Assembly (NCBI RefSeq): GCF_014274685.1 | Contig: NZ_CP060393.1 | Coordinates: forward strand, 4,190,615 to 4,254,614 | Direction of reading: 5' to 3' | DNA from: Edaphobacter sp. 4G125 | GTDB taxonomy: Bacteria > Acidobacteriota > Terriglobia > Terriglobales > Acidobacteriaceae | Length of the DNA: 64,000 nucleotides | Part shown: piece after piece, positions 35,893 to 43,796 of the stretch | Numbering within the stretch: the stretch's first letter is position 1 | Layout: each line of letters begins with the position of its first letter | Notes under the pieces: generated by a model | Database searches by the model: none | Seen by the model: only the letters and a program-made list of their open reading frames with translations | What the model was told of the DNA's origin: nothing | Position numbers and translations under genes: made by a program

Positions 35893-36618
35893 CTACAGCG
35901 AGCTGGAAGCGGGGGCCATCAGTTCGCGGCGCTCTTCGGCCGAGGGCACAACCTTCTTGATGTGATCTTCGAGCCGCTGACCTTTTTTCGGTGTAAAGGT
36001 TCGCTCGAGGATGGCTACCTCGTCCATGCGATCCAGGCGGAAGTCGCGAAAATCATTCCGCAGTTCGCACCATGAGGTCAGGGTCCACACTCCGCTCCAG
36101 AAAACGAGCGCCAGCGGCCATACACAACGCTCGCTCACTTCGCCGTCTTCGCGAATGTATCGGAAGCTGGCGACGCGGCGCATCTTGCAGGCCATGTGCA
36201 GCGAATCAAGCCGGGCGCGCAGATGCGGCTTCATCCTGTAGCCCGGAGCGTAGAGCAGAATGGAGTCGAACTCGTTGCGCAGATCGGCGGGCAGGACGGC
36301 CTCGATGCGTTGCAGGGCCTGAGCGGCCCCAAGCACATTCTCCTCGCCTCCCCAGGCCCGCACCAGGCGAGCGCCAAGGACCAGTGCGGTCAATTCTCCA
36401 CGGGTGAACATCAACGGTGGCAGGTCCATATCGCGGCGCAGCGTGTAACCGACGCCGGCCTCACCTTCGATGGGGGTTCCGGCAAGTTGAAGGTCCTGAA
36501 TATCGCGATAGATGGTCCGTTGCGAAACCTGCAACTTCGTAGCGAGCGTCTGCGCTGTCTGTAGCCGTCCCTGACGCAGGAACTGCACAATCCGAAAGAG
36601 GCGGTCTGCACGTCGCAT
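35893..36618 (-). CDS. WYL-domain transcriptional regulator (YafY type)
   Basis: A 241-residue regulator: N-terminal winged helix (RRADRLFRIVQFLRQGR, then LQVSQRTIYRDIQDL as recognition helix) and a C-terminal WYL domain, here with the pattern ASFRYIREDGEVSERCVWPLALVFWSGVWTL. WYL proteins often repress neighbouring genes and respond to a small molecule or ssDNA. Upstream (36641-36688) lies an inverted repeat TGTCAGTTACAG...CTGTAACTGACA that fits autoregulation. It follows the VOC gene on the same strand. Confidence 0.9.
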   Translation of the reverse strand: MRRADRLFRIVQFLRQGRLQTAQTLATKLQVSQRTIYRDIQDLQLAGTPIEGEAGVGYTLRRDMDLPPLMFTRGELTALVLGARLVRAWGGEENVLGAAQALQRIEAVLPADLRNEFDSILLYAPGYRMKPHLRARLDSLHMACKMRRVASFRYIREDGEVSERCVWPLALVFWSGVWTLTSWCELRNDFRDFRLDRMDEVAILERTFTPKKGQRLEDHIKKVVPSAEERRELMAPASSSL

Positions 36619-36640
36619 GTGGAAAATTCTCAGCTAACGC

Positions 36641-36688
36641 TGTCAGTTACAGGTTGATTCTACTGACATCTCAAATCTGTAACTGACA
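36641..36688. promoter_or_regulatory. Inverted-repeat operator candidate before the WYL regulator
   Basis: TGTCAGTTACAG (36641-36652) and CTGTAACTGACA (36677-36688) form a perfect 12-base inverted repeat; a third half-site CTACTGACA lies between them at 36660-36668. All share the core TGTCAGT, which recurs before the VOC gene. Confidence 0.7.
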
Positions 36689-36698
36689 ATACGCTTTT

Positions 36699-37082
36699 TC
36701 AGTACGAGTGCAATCCGATGTGATTCCCTTCGGAATCACGCAGGCAGGCGAAGTGGCCGTGGCCGCCCGGGACGGGGGTTTTGGGCATCAGCACCAGGCC
36801 TCCGGCCTTGCGAACACGCGCCAGGACGTTGTCCAGTTCGCCATTGCAGTTCAGGTAGACCATCGCGCCGCCGCGGCCGGGTTTCTGGAACGTCCTTTTG
36901 ACCAGAGTGCCGCCAGTTCCGGTCTGTTCAGAAGCGAACAACGCCATCGGACTTCCTTCGTTATAGCGCTCCATCTTGACGCCCAGCAGGGTTTCATAAA
37001 AACCGGTGGCCCTGTCCAGGTCTTCGCAGGGAATCTCAAACCAGTTGATAGCATTCTGTTTTACGGTCATTTGTTCGCTCAT
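36699..37082 (-). CDS. VOC-family (glyoxalase/bleomycin-resistance-like) protein
   Basis: A 127-residue vicinal-oxygen-chelate protein: INWFEIPCEDLDRATGFYETLLG at the N-terminus, and the C-terminal PVPGGHGHFACLRDSEGNHIGLHS with a metal-type Glu. Such proteins bind metals or small toxic compounds. It lies upstream of the WYL regulator on the same strand, and both genes share TGTCAGT half-sites, so they probably form one regulon. Confidence 0.9.
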   Translation of the reverse strand: MSEQMTVKQNAINWFEIPCEDLDRATGFYETLLGVKMERYNEGSPMALFASEQTGTGGTLVKRTFQKPGRGGAMVYLNCNGELDNVLARVRKAGGLVLMPKTPVPGGHGHFACLRDSEGNHIGLHSY

Positions 37083-37148
37083 GGGGGCGCTCCTTGGTCC
37101 CTCTCGGGAAACACTCTTAGGCGACTACATTACGGAGCATAACGAACC

Positions 37149-37174
37149 CCTACTGACAGCATCATGTCAGTAGG
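37149..37174. promoter_or_regulatory. Palindromic operator candidate before the VOC gene
   Basis: CCTACTGACA (37149-37158), six bases, TGTCAGTAGG (37165-37174): a perfect 10-base inverted repeat about 70 bases upstream of the VOC start. It has the same TGTCAGT core as the site before the WYL gene. Confidence 0.7.
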
Positions 37175-37263
37175 AATGTCGGCAGGAAACATTGTGACGA
37201 ACACCCGCATGAATCCCTCGAGATGAAGCTGCGAGCCGAGTGGGCCGCCGGTTCTGTCCCGAG

Positions 37264-37566
37264 TTACTTGCCGGAAGAAGTTGTCGCCGCGGGGGTTGAA
37301 GTTGCGGCAGGCGCGGCGGGGGTTGTGCTGGCGCTATCACTCGACGAAGATGGGGCGCTCGCCTTGGTCTCGGAAGACTTCGGCTTAGCATTGCCATAAC
37401 CGTCGGCATACCATCCACCCCCCTTGAAGGCGACTGCGGGAGCCGAAAGAACACGCTCAAGGTGTCCATCGCAAAACGGGCAAACCGTAATCTCCGGATC
37501 AGAGAATTTCTGGATCTTTTCGGTTCGTTTGTGGCACTGAGTGCATTCGTATTCGTAGAGCGGCAT
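37264..37566 (-). CDS. FmdB-family zinc-ribbon protein
   Basis: A 100-residue protein starting MPLYEYECTQCHKRTEKIQKF, with a zinc ribbon CTQC...CPFC (residues 8-32), then AFKGGGWYADGYG, and an Ala/Ser/Thr/Pro-rich low-complexity tail. FmdB-type ribbons are common small proteins of unknown exact role, sometimes linked to amide hydrolase regulation. It is separated from serA by a terminator. Confidence 0.85.
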   Translation of the reverse strand: MPLYEYECTQCHKRTEKIQKFSDPEITVCPFCDGHLERVLSAPAVAFKGGGWYADGYGNAKPKSSETKASAPSSSSDSASTTPAAPAATSTPAATTSSGK

Positions 37567-37647
37567 AGAGGCTGGCGTTCCTGATCGTAACTTCCGGACA
37601 GATCTGGAGTGGGTTCTGTCGCATCTTCCATTCTAATCGAGCCTAAA

Positions 37648-37680
37648 AGTAAAAGCTCCTGCGGGGACGCCGCAGGAGCC
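37648..37680 (-). terminator. Rho-independent terminator of serA
   Basis: On the minus strand GCTCCTGCGG pairs with CCGCAGGAGC (10 bases, 37655-37664 and 37670-37679) and is followed by TTTTACTTTT, 22 bases after the serA stop. Confidence 0.85.
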
Positions 37681-37701
37681 AATCAGTGCAAGGCATAGAA
37701 G

Positions 37702-39330
37702 TTACAGCTTGCCCAGTTCGATCAGCCGAACGCTGGCGATTGCCTCCACCTTACGGAGCGCCTCGACGGCAGCGTTGGCTGTAGTTGCATTGGGGACGTC
37801 GATCTGGACGACGGCCAGGGCCTGTCCCTGTGGAACGCGCTGCGAGCGGGTGGAGCGTCCGAGAGCGAAATTGGCGATATTGACCGAGTGCTCGCCCAGG
37901 ATAGTTCCGATGCGTCCGATCACACCGGGAACATCGTGGTTGCGAATCGCCACCAGGGTTCCGGTCAACGGAGCTTCGATATCAATGCCATCGTAGGACA
38001 GCAGACGTGGCGAGTTGCCGTGCAGAACGGTGGCGGAAGCCGAAGCGTCTCCTGCGGAGGAATGCAGCGTCAGCTTAAGGACCGACCCCGCGCCTCCAGT
38101 AGTGAACTCCTTCTTGTCCTCCTGCACCCGGATTCCGCGCTCTTCTGCGATGGCCGCCGCGTTGATGCGATTGGCGGTTCCCTTCGATTCGCCATTGCCT
38201 TCCGAGCCTGAGAAGATCCCGGCCAGGGCGGCGTTACGTACCAGATCGGTCTTTCCGGTTGCGAGGCGGCCGGTGTAGCTGATCTGGATGTTCTCCAGGT
38301 TTCCCGGCGTGGCGTGCGAGAGAAAGTGGCCAAGACGCTCGGCCATCTCGATATAAGGAGCGACCTCGGTGTACTCCTCGTGGGTGAGCGAAGGCAGATT
38401 GACCGCATTCTGCACGACACCCAGCTTGAGATAGTCGCTTACCTGACGGGCAAGCTGGATGCCGATAGCTTCCTGGGCCTCATCGGTGGAACCAGCAATG
38501 TGCGGTGAGAGGATCACGTTGTCGAGTCCGAAGAAAGCGGAATCCTTGAGCGGTTCCGAATGGAAGACGTCGAGGGCAGCTCCGCCGACGTGGCCGCTCT
38601 TGAGGGCATCGGCCAGCGCCTGCTCAACGATCAGCTCACCGCGGGCACAGTTGATGATGCGGACGCCTTTCTTCATGATGGCGAGCGAAGTAGCGTTGAT
38701 CATGCCCTCGGTCTGCGCAGTGAGGCCGACATGCAAGGTGAGGTAGTCGGAGCGACGGAAAATCTCATCGATAGGAACAAGGGTGACGTCGTTTTCGCGG
38801 GCGATCACCGGCGCGATAAAGGGGTCGTAGCCGATCAGCTCCATTCCGAAGGCACGGGCGCGGCGAGCGACCTCGAGACCGATACGGCCCAAGCCGACGA
38901 TGCCGAACGTCTTTCCGCGCAGTTCGCGGCCCTGTAGGGTCTTCTTTTCCCACTTGCCCTGGTGCATGGTGGAATTGGCACGAGGAATGGCACGGGCGAG
39001 CGACACCATCAGGCCGAGGGTCAACTCAGCGACGGCGATCGCGTTGGCTCCGGGAGTATTCATCACAACGATGCCGCGGCGGGTGGCAGCGTCGGTATCG
39101 ATGTTATCCACGCCTACGCCAGCGCGGCCGATGACGCGAAGCTTCGGGGCGGACTCCAGCAGCTTGGCATCAGCCTGAACTGCGGAGCGCACGACCAGGG
39201 CGTCCGCGTCGGCAAGCTCGGCGGCAAGGCCGTTCTTGATCTGGTCGGCGGTAACGACCTGCCAGCCTGGTTCCTGCTGGAAGATGGCAAGGGTGGCGGG
39301 AGAGACTTTTTCAGCGAGAACGATCTTCAA
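37702..39330 (-). CDS. serA: D-3-phosphoglycerate dehydrogenase, long form
   Basis: SerA oxidises 3-phosphoglycerate to phosphohydroxypyruvate, the first step of serine synthesis. At 542 residues it is the long form: a substrate domain, a Rossmann domain with GLGRIGLEVARRA, the catalytic Arg/Glu/His set around NCARGEL and SPHIAGST, an intervening (ASB) domain, and a C-terminal ACT domain (GVIGRIGTILGEHSVNIANF) that often binds serine. The start is TTG (39328-39330) with GAGGT upstream. The next complete minus-strand gene upstream, after a small lipoprotein, is a class V aminotransferase that could supply the following step. Confidence 0.95.
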   Translation of the reverse strand: MKIVLAEKVSPATLAIFQQEPGWQVVTADQIKNGLAAELADADALVVRSAVQADAKLLESAPKLRVIGRAGVGVDNIDTDAATRRGIVVMNTPGANAIAVAELTLGLMVSLARAIPRANSTMHQGKWEKKTLQGRELRGKTFGIVGLGRIGLEVARRARAFGMELIGYDPFIAPVIARENDVTLVPIDEIFRRSDYLTLHVGLTAQTEGMINATSLAIMKKGVRIINCARGELIVEQALADALKSGHVGGAALDVFHSEPLKDSAFFGLDNVILSPHIAGSTDEAQEAIGIQLARQVSDYLKLGVVQNAVNLPSLTHEEYTEVAPYIEMAERLGHFLSHATPGNLENIQISYTGRLATGKTDLVRNAALAGIFSGSEGNGESKGTANRINAAAIAEERGIRVQEDKKEFTTGGAGSVLKLTLHSSAGDASASATVLHGNSPRLLSYDGIDIEAPLTGTLVAIRNHDVPGVIGRIGTILGEHSVNIANFALGRSTRSQRVPQGQALAVVQIDVPNATTANAAVEALRKVEAIASVRLIELGKL

Positions 39331-39415
39331 GGATGACCTCAGGGGTTACAGGTGGTTTGGTTTTAATTTTAATAGACAGAGAACAAGGAGTGCTTTGAAA
39401 GAAGGGTCGTTGGTC

Positions 39416-39808
39416 TCATGAGCGCTTGCGCCGGCCCTCCCAGAGAAAGAAAAAGAGTGCTGCAAAAGCGACAACACCAACAACAGGCCAGGCTTGCCGT
39501 ATCCGGTCGCGCCCGTTGACGGAGGCAACAGCATAGGTATGGCCGGCGTCTGGAACATAGGCGCCACCGCTGGCGATGGTTCCAGGTTCCGCGCTTCCCG
39601 TACCGCCGTAGTAGTAGCGGTAGGCTGTACTCTCCAGAGGCTTCTCTCCAAGAATGCGCTGCTCGCCACGGGCATGACATAGATCGTCGTCAACAACGAC
39701 ATGGTCCTGGTCAACACACCGTTTCATCTCGGGCTTGCTGCAACCGGTTGTGGTGGCAAACGAAGCCGCTGTAAGAAGGAAGGCTGCGAGTTGGAGAGAG
39801 CGTTTCAT
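39416..39808 (-). CDS. Hypothetical exported protein with C-terminal membrane helix
   Basis: From the ATG at 39806-39808 the product has 130 residues: an N-terminal signal with a weak lipobox (TTTGC), a Cys-containing middle (MKRCVDQDHVVVDDDLCHARG), and a C-terminal helix with a basic end (VVGVVAFAALFFFLWEGRRKRS). The architecture, anchored at both ends, resembles the larger protein at 20564-22096. Earlier ATGs exist, but the first would lie in the 18-base hairpin of the gene before it. Confidence 0.6.
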   Translation of the reverse strand: MKRSLQLAAFLLTAASFATTTGCSKPEMKRCVDQDHVVVDDDLCHARGEQRILGEKPLESTAYRYYYGGTGSAEPGTIASGGAYVPDAGHTYAVASVNGRDRIRQAWPVVGVVAFAALFFFLWEGRRKRS

Positions 39809-39828
39809 TTCGCTCGTTTCCATCCATA

Positions 39829-39872
39829 GGCTAGGCAATCTTCCTGCTGTTTCTCAGGAAGATTGCCTAGCC
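39829..39872 (-). terminator. 18-base hairpin after the class V aminotransferase gene
   Basis: A perfect 18-base inverted repeat (39829-39846 and 39855-39872; arms begin GGCTAGGCAATC) with an 8-base loop, 12 bases beyond the aminotransferase stop codon. It has no T run on either side, so it is a probable but not classical terminator. Confidence 0.6.
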
Positions 39873-39883
39873 AGGTTGACTTG

Positions 39884-41065
39884 CTACTTTGTTCGCTCGG
39901 CGAAGACCTTCTGGGCAGCAATGAGGCCGTTACCGAAGGCGAAGCCGGGCAGTGGGAGTTTGGCTGCGATGGCGACCTGCTCAAGAGCGCCAATGATGGC
40001 GATCGTGTCCAGGTAGTCGAAGAAGCCGATGTGCGCGATGCGGAAGAGGTGTCCCTTCATCTCGCCCTGTCCGTCGGTGACGATAGCGGCGAACTTCGAC
40101 TTGAGGCCCTTGACGATGACGCCGGAGTCCGTACCCTCGGGTGGCAGAATTGCAGTTGCGGCGGCAGCCTCATAACCGGCAGGCGCGAAAAGCTTTAGGC
40201 CCATCGCGGTTGCGGCTGCGCGAGTCATGGCGGCGCAGGTCTCGGCATTGTCGACCAGCTTCTTGCGGCCTTCTGCGAGATTTCCATCCGCCTGGCTGGC
40301 GATATAGTCGAGCGAGGCTCCAAGAGCTGCGATCAGAGCAACGGGAGGCGTATACGCGCTCTCACCCTTGGCAGCATTCTTGCGCTCCTTGCGGAGATCG
40401 AAGTAGTAACGCGGATTGTAGGTCGACTCCATGCGGTCCCATGCACGCTGGCTCAACGCGATATAGCTGAGACCGGGCGAGATCATGACGGCCTTCTGCG
40501 AACCACCAATCAACACGTCGATTCCCCAACCGTCCATGTCGAGGTGCGTAGTACCGAGTCCGGTGATCGCATCGACGATCAACAGTGCCTCGGACTTGGC
40601 ATCTTTCAGCAGCTTCGCAATCCCTTCCACATCGTGGCGGACGCCGGTCGAGGACTCGGTCGCCTGTACGAAGACGGCGCGGGTCTCAAGCTTGAGCGCT
40701 GCCTTGACTTCATCGAGCGAGAAGGTCTGGCCATAGGGCTTTTCAATCACATCGACATGGCAGCCGAAGGCCTTGGTCAGCGCGCTCCAGCGCTCACCGA
40801 ACTTACCGGCGGTCAGGACAAGGACACGGTCACCGGGCGAAGTCAGATTGGAAACCGCAGCCTCCATGGCTCCAGTACCGCCGCTCGAAAGAACCAGAAC
40901 GTCGTTCTTGGTACCGACGAAGTCCTTCAGCTGCGACAGAACACGGGAAAACAGGGCGCGGAACTCAGGGGTGCGGTGGTGGATATCGGCGGCCGCCATG
41001 GCGAACTGGGCGGCGGGAAGCAGGGGCGTAGGCCCAGGAGTAAAGAGGCGCGTTTTGCGGATCAT
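39884..41065 (-). CDS. Class V aminotransferase (serine-pyruvate / alanine-glyoxylate or phosphoserine type)
   Basis: A 393-residue fold-type I PLP enzyme. It begins LFTPGPTPLLPAAQ and the PLP Lys is K191 in GGSQKAVMISPGLS; HHRTPEFRALF near the N-terminus is typical of alanine-glyoxylate aminotransferases and their relatives. Members use serine, alanine or phosphoserine. Proximity to serA points to a SerC-like role, which sequence alone cannot settle. Confidence 0.88.
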   Translation of the reverse strand: MIRKTRLFTPGPTPLLPAAQFAMAAADIHHRTPEFRALFSRVLSQLKDFVGTKNDVLVLSSGGTGAMEAAVSNLTSPGDRVLVLTAGKFGERWSALTKAFGCHVDVIEKPYGQTFSLDEVKAALKLETRAVFVQATESSTGVRHDVEGIAKLLKDAKSEALLIVDAITGLGTTHLDMDGWGIDVLIGGSQKAVMISPGLSYIALSQRAWDRMESTYNPRYYFDLRKERKNAAKGESAYTPPVALIAALGASLDYIASQADGNLAEGRKKLVDNAETCAAMTRAAATAMGLKLFAPAGYEAAAATAILPPEGTDSGVIVKGLKSKFAAIVTDGQGEMKGHLFRIAHIGFFDYLDTIAIIGALEQVAIAAKLPLPGFAFGNGLIAAQKVFAERTK

Positions 41066-41156
41066 ACCTCTATTGTAGAGGCGGCGACCGGACCGCCCGG
41101 CGTTTTATGATGGAGAGTCAGGGTTTAACGGTTGAACAACTGTGAAGGAGCATTCA

Positions 41157-41624
41157 ATGACGATCGCCAGGAAGATCGATGTCGATATTGTCACCGCGAT
41201 GAAGGCGAAAGACGAACACAGGCTGACAACGCTGCGTATGGTGAAGTCGGCATTGAAAAATAAGGCCATCGACAAGCGAGCGGAGCTCACCGACGCGGAA
41301 GAATCGCAGATCCTCTCGACGCTGATCAAGCAGCGGCGGGAATCAGTGGAGAGTTTTACCAAGGGCAATCGCCCAGAACTCGCCGAAAAAGAACGCATCG
41401 AAATCACGATGATTGAGGGCTATCTGCCCCAGGAGGCCAGCGAAGACGATATCCGCTCGGTCGTCCAGGCGGCGATTGCGCAGCTTGCAGAGGCAGGCGC
41501 AAAGCCCGGTCCGAAGGACATGGGAGCTGCGATGAAGATCGTCCAGCAACAAACCATGGCGAAGGGCTGGCGCGTAGATAACAAGCGGGTTAGCGAAATC
41601 GTCAAGACAGAACTGGCGAAGTAA
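41157..41624 (+). CDS. YqeY-like / GatB-tail protein
   Basis: A 155-residue helical protein of the YqeY family, homologous to the tRNA-binding tail of GatB. Recognisable parts are IVTAMKAKDEHRLTTLRMVKSALKNKAID and IEGYLPQEASEDDI, with GPKDMGAAMKIV near the end. Its role is unclear, possibly in tRNA amidation or as a stress protein. The ATG at 41157 has GAAGGAG upstream and is preferred over the GTG at 41142. The 3' end overlaps the convergent ogt-like gene by 23 bases. Confidence 0.9.
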   Translation: MTIARKIDVDIVTAMKAKDEHRLTTLRMVKSALKNKAIDKRAELTDAEESQILSTLIKQRRESVESFTKGNRPELAEKERIEITMIEGYLPQEASEDDIRSVVQAAIAQLAEAGAKPGPKDMGAAMKIVQQQTMAKGWRVDNKRVSEIVKTELAK

Positions 41625-42165
41625 ACAGGCTCAGAGTCTCGCTCACCTGAGCACAGCCCTCATGCCGGAGCAGCCATGCCTTTCGCTCCATACCGCCACC
41701 ATAGCCGGTCAATGAGCCATTCGCTCCGATCACGCGGTGACAAGGCACAACGACGCCAATAGGGTTTGCACCGTTGGCCGTTCCAACAGCCCGGACAGTA
41801 TTCGAGCGCCCGATCCGCTTCGCAAGTTCCGCGTAAGAGATCGTTTTGCCACATTCGATAGCGCGAAGCGCACGCCAGACCTCCCTTTGGAAAGAGGTTC
41901 CCGCAGTCTTTACAGGTAAGGTGTCGATCACGGAGAGTTCACCCGCAAAGTACCGGGCCATCGTTTCGGAGAGACCATGAGGATTGCGAACTGGTTCAAG
42001 CCGGAAACCATCCTGACCGTAATGGAGCCGGAGCAGACGATGCATTCGCGCCTCATAGTCCGACCAGTCGATCGCACGAAGACTTCCTTCTTCGTCAGCA
42101 ACAAGGAGCATCTCTCCGATTGGAGTAGCAAGCCGATCCAACGACAAATGCATGATTTGGCTCAT
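41602..42165 (-). CDS. ogt: Methylated-DNA--protein-cysteine methyltransferase
   Basis: A 187-residue suicide repair enzyme that takes methyl groups from O6-methylguanine. The active site is PCHRVIG in GVVVPCHRVIGANGSL, and the helix-turn-helix SYAELAKRIGRSNTVRAVGTANGANP precedes it. An N-terminal domain of about 85 residues is present, as in Ogt/Ada-C proteins. GGAGAG precedes the ATG at 42163-42165. Confidence 0.95.
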   Translation of the reverse strand: MSQIMHLSLDRLATPIGEMLLVADEEGSLRAIDWSDYEARMHRLLRLHYGQDGFRLEPVRNPHGLSETMARYFAGELSVIDTLPVKTAGTSFQREVWRALRAIECGKTISYAELAKRIGRSNTVRAVGTANGANPIGVVVPCHRVIGANGSLTGYGGGMERKAWLLRHEGCAQVSETLSLFTSPVLS

Positions 42166-42284
42166 TTAGGGCTCTCCAAAACAAGGATATGCTGCAAAAA
42201 CCGGTACCGCTATGTGACGCGCGGGCGGGCGCAGGTGATTCATAGGACGGGCATAAAATCAGGACTGACGAGGACATCGGATCA

Positions 42285-42824
42285 ATGATCAGGAATTATC
42301 AGGGAAAGACGCCGGCGATTCCAGCAAGCTGCTATGTGGATGTCTCGGCCCAGGTGATCGGTGATGTGGAGCTGGGAGAACAGGCCAGCGTATGGATGAA
42401 TGCGGTGGTGCGAGGCGATGTAAACTCCATCCGGATCGGCGCCAAGAGCAATGTGCAGGACTGTGCCGTGCTACACGGAATGCGCTATGTATACCCCGTG
42501 ATTGTGGGCGAAATGGTGACCATCGGACACAACGCTACGGTACACGGCTGCGTGATTGAAGATGCGGTTCTGGTGGGAATTGGCGCGGTGATTCTGAATA
42601 ATGCGCGGATCGGTGAGGGCTCGATTATCGCAGCAGGAGCCGTGATCCCGGAGCAGGCAGTGATTCCTCCGCGATCGCTGGTGGTCGGCATACCCGGCAA
42701 GGTGAAGAAGTCGCTCGGTGAAGAGGACCACAAATTGATTCTTAAATATGCCCAGAACTACCTGGACTATACGGCAATCTACTTGGCAGAGATGAAGTCG
42801 GGTTCGATGTCTGCTGGCCAGTAA
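42285..42824 (+). CDS. Gamma-class carbonic anhydrase family protein
   Basis: A 179-residue left-handed beta-helix trimer protein of the YrdA/PaaY type. Hexapeptide repeats run from VIGDVELGEQASVW to IPGKVKKSL. The metal-binding His are in AVLHGMRY and in IGHNATVHG, with the Arg/Asp pair in VVRGDVNSIRIG. Enzymatic activity is not assured, since many relatives are inactive. Confidence 0.92.
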   Translation: MIRNYQGKTPAIPASCYVDVSAQVIGDVELGEQASVWMNAVVRGDVNSIRIGAKSNVQDCAVLHGMRYVYPVIVGEMVTIGHNATVHGCVIEDAVLVGIGAVILNNARIGEGSIIAAGAVIPEQAVIPPRSLVVGIPGKVKKSLGEEDHKLILKYAQNYLDYTAIYLAEMKSGSMSAGQ

Positions 42825-42917
42825 AAGTGCCGACGTTATCCATCCAGATGCGTCACTCTATAGCCTTTGAATCCACACCGTTTCCACACTCGAATCTGCG
42901 TAGAATCGCACTACTCC

Positions 42918-43796
42918 ATGCAAGTTCCTACTCTCACTCGCCGCTCTGCCCTGGCCGTCATGACAGCCGCAGCACTCTCACCTCGCGCACTGCTGGCCAC
43001 CTCCACACCTGACCTCTCCTCGACCCTCGCTGCTCTGGAAAAGAAGAGCGGAGGCCGCCTTGGTTGCGCCATCCTCTTTCCTTCGGGGAGACGCGTTACG
43101 CATCGCGCCGACGAACGATTCCCCATGTGCAGCACCTTCAAGTTTCTTGCTGCTGCATTGGTGCTTCAACGCGTCGATCAGGAAAAGGAACATCTGGATC
43201 GCTCCGTTGGCTTCTCGAAGAGCGACCTTGTCGCGTACTCACCCGTGACCGAAAAACACGTAGGCAGCAGCATGACAGTTGCCGAGCTTTGTAAGGCAGC
43301 GCTGACCTTCAGCGATAACACTGCCGCCAATCTCCTGTTGGCCAGTTTCGGAGGCCCACCTGCCATCACGGCCTTTGCTCGTTCCTTGGGCGACACGATG
43401 ACAAGGCTCGACCGCACCGAAACTTCGCTTAACGAAGGCACTCCCGGCGACCCGCGCGACACAACGACTCCCACCGCGATGCTGGGGAATTTGCAACGCA
43501 TTCTCTTCGGCAACGTTCTCAAGCCATCGTCACGTCAACAGCTTACGGACTGGATGCTCGCTAACACCACCGGAAAACTAAAGTTCGTTGCCGGGCTGCC
43601 GACAGACTGGAAGGTTGCGGATAAGACGGGCGCGGGCGACCACGGCTCAAATAACGACGTCGGCGTCCTCTATCCACCTGTGGGTAAACCGATCCTCATT
43701 ACCTCGTACCTGACCGAGACCACAGTCCCCACCGAGGAGCGCAACGCGATCCACGCCGAGATTGCCCGTGCCATAGCCGCATCTTATCGATCATGA
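42918..43796 (+). CDS. Class A beta-lactamase, Tat-type export
   Basis: A 292-residue serine beta-lactamase. The Ambler motifs are all present: S72-T-F-K75 (SxxK) in MCSTFKF, S132-D-N134 in FSDNTAANLL, omega-loop RTETSLN with E168 and N172, and K236-T-G. A Cys precedes the nucleophile (C71), as in KPC/NMC-A carbapenemases, but the usual partner Cys after KTG is absent (KTGAGDHGSNND). The N-terminus TRRSALAVMTAAAL looks like a twin-arginine signal. An earlier start (42867) is possible but would move the signal inward. It overlaps the next gene by ATGA. Confidence 0.93.
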   Translation: MQVPTLTRRSALAVMTAAALSPRALLATSTPDLSSTLAALEKKSGGRLGCAILFPSGRRVTHRADERFPMCSTFKFLAAALVLQRVDQEKEHLDRSVGFSKSDLVAYSPVTEKHVGSSMTVAELCKAALTFSDNTAANLLLASFGGPPAITAFARSLGDTMTRLDRTETSLNEGTPGDPRDTTTPTAMLGNLQRILFGNVLKPSSRQQLTDWMLANTTGKLKFVAGLPTDWKVADKTGAGDHGSNNDVGVLYPPVGKPILITSYLTETTVPTEERNAIHAEIARAIAASYRS

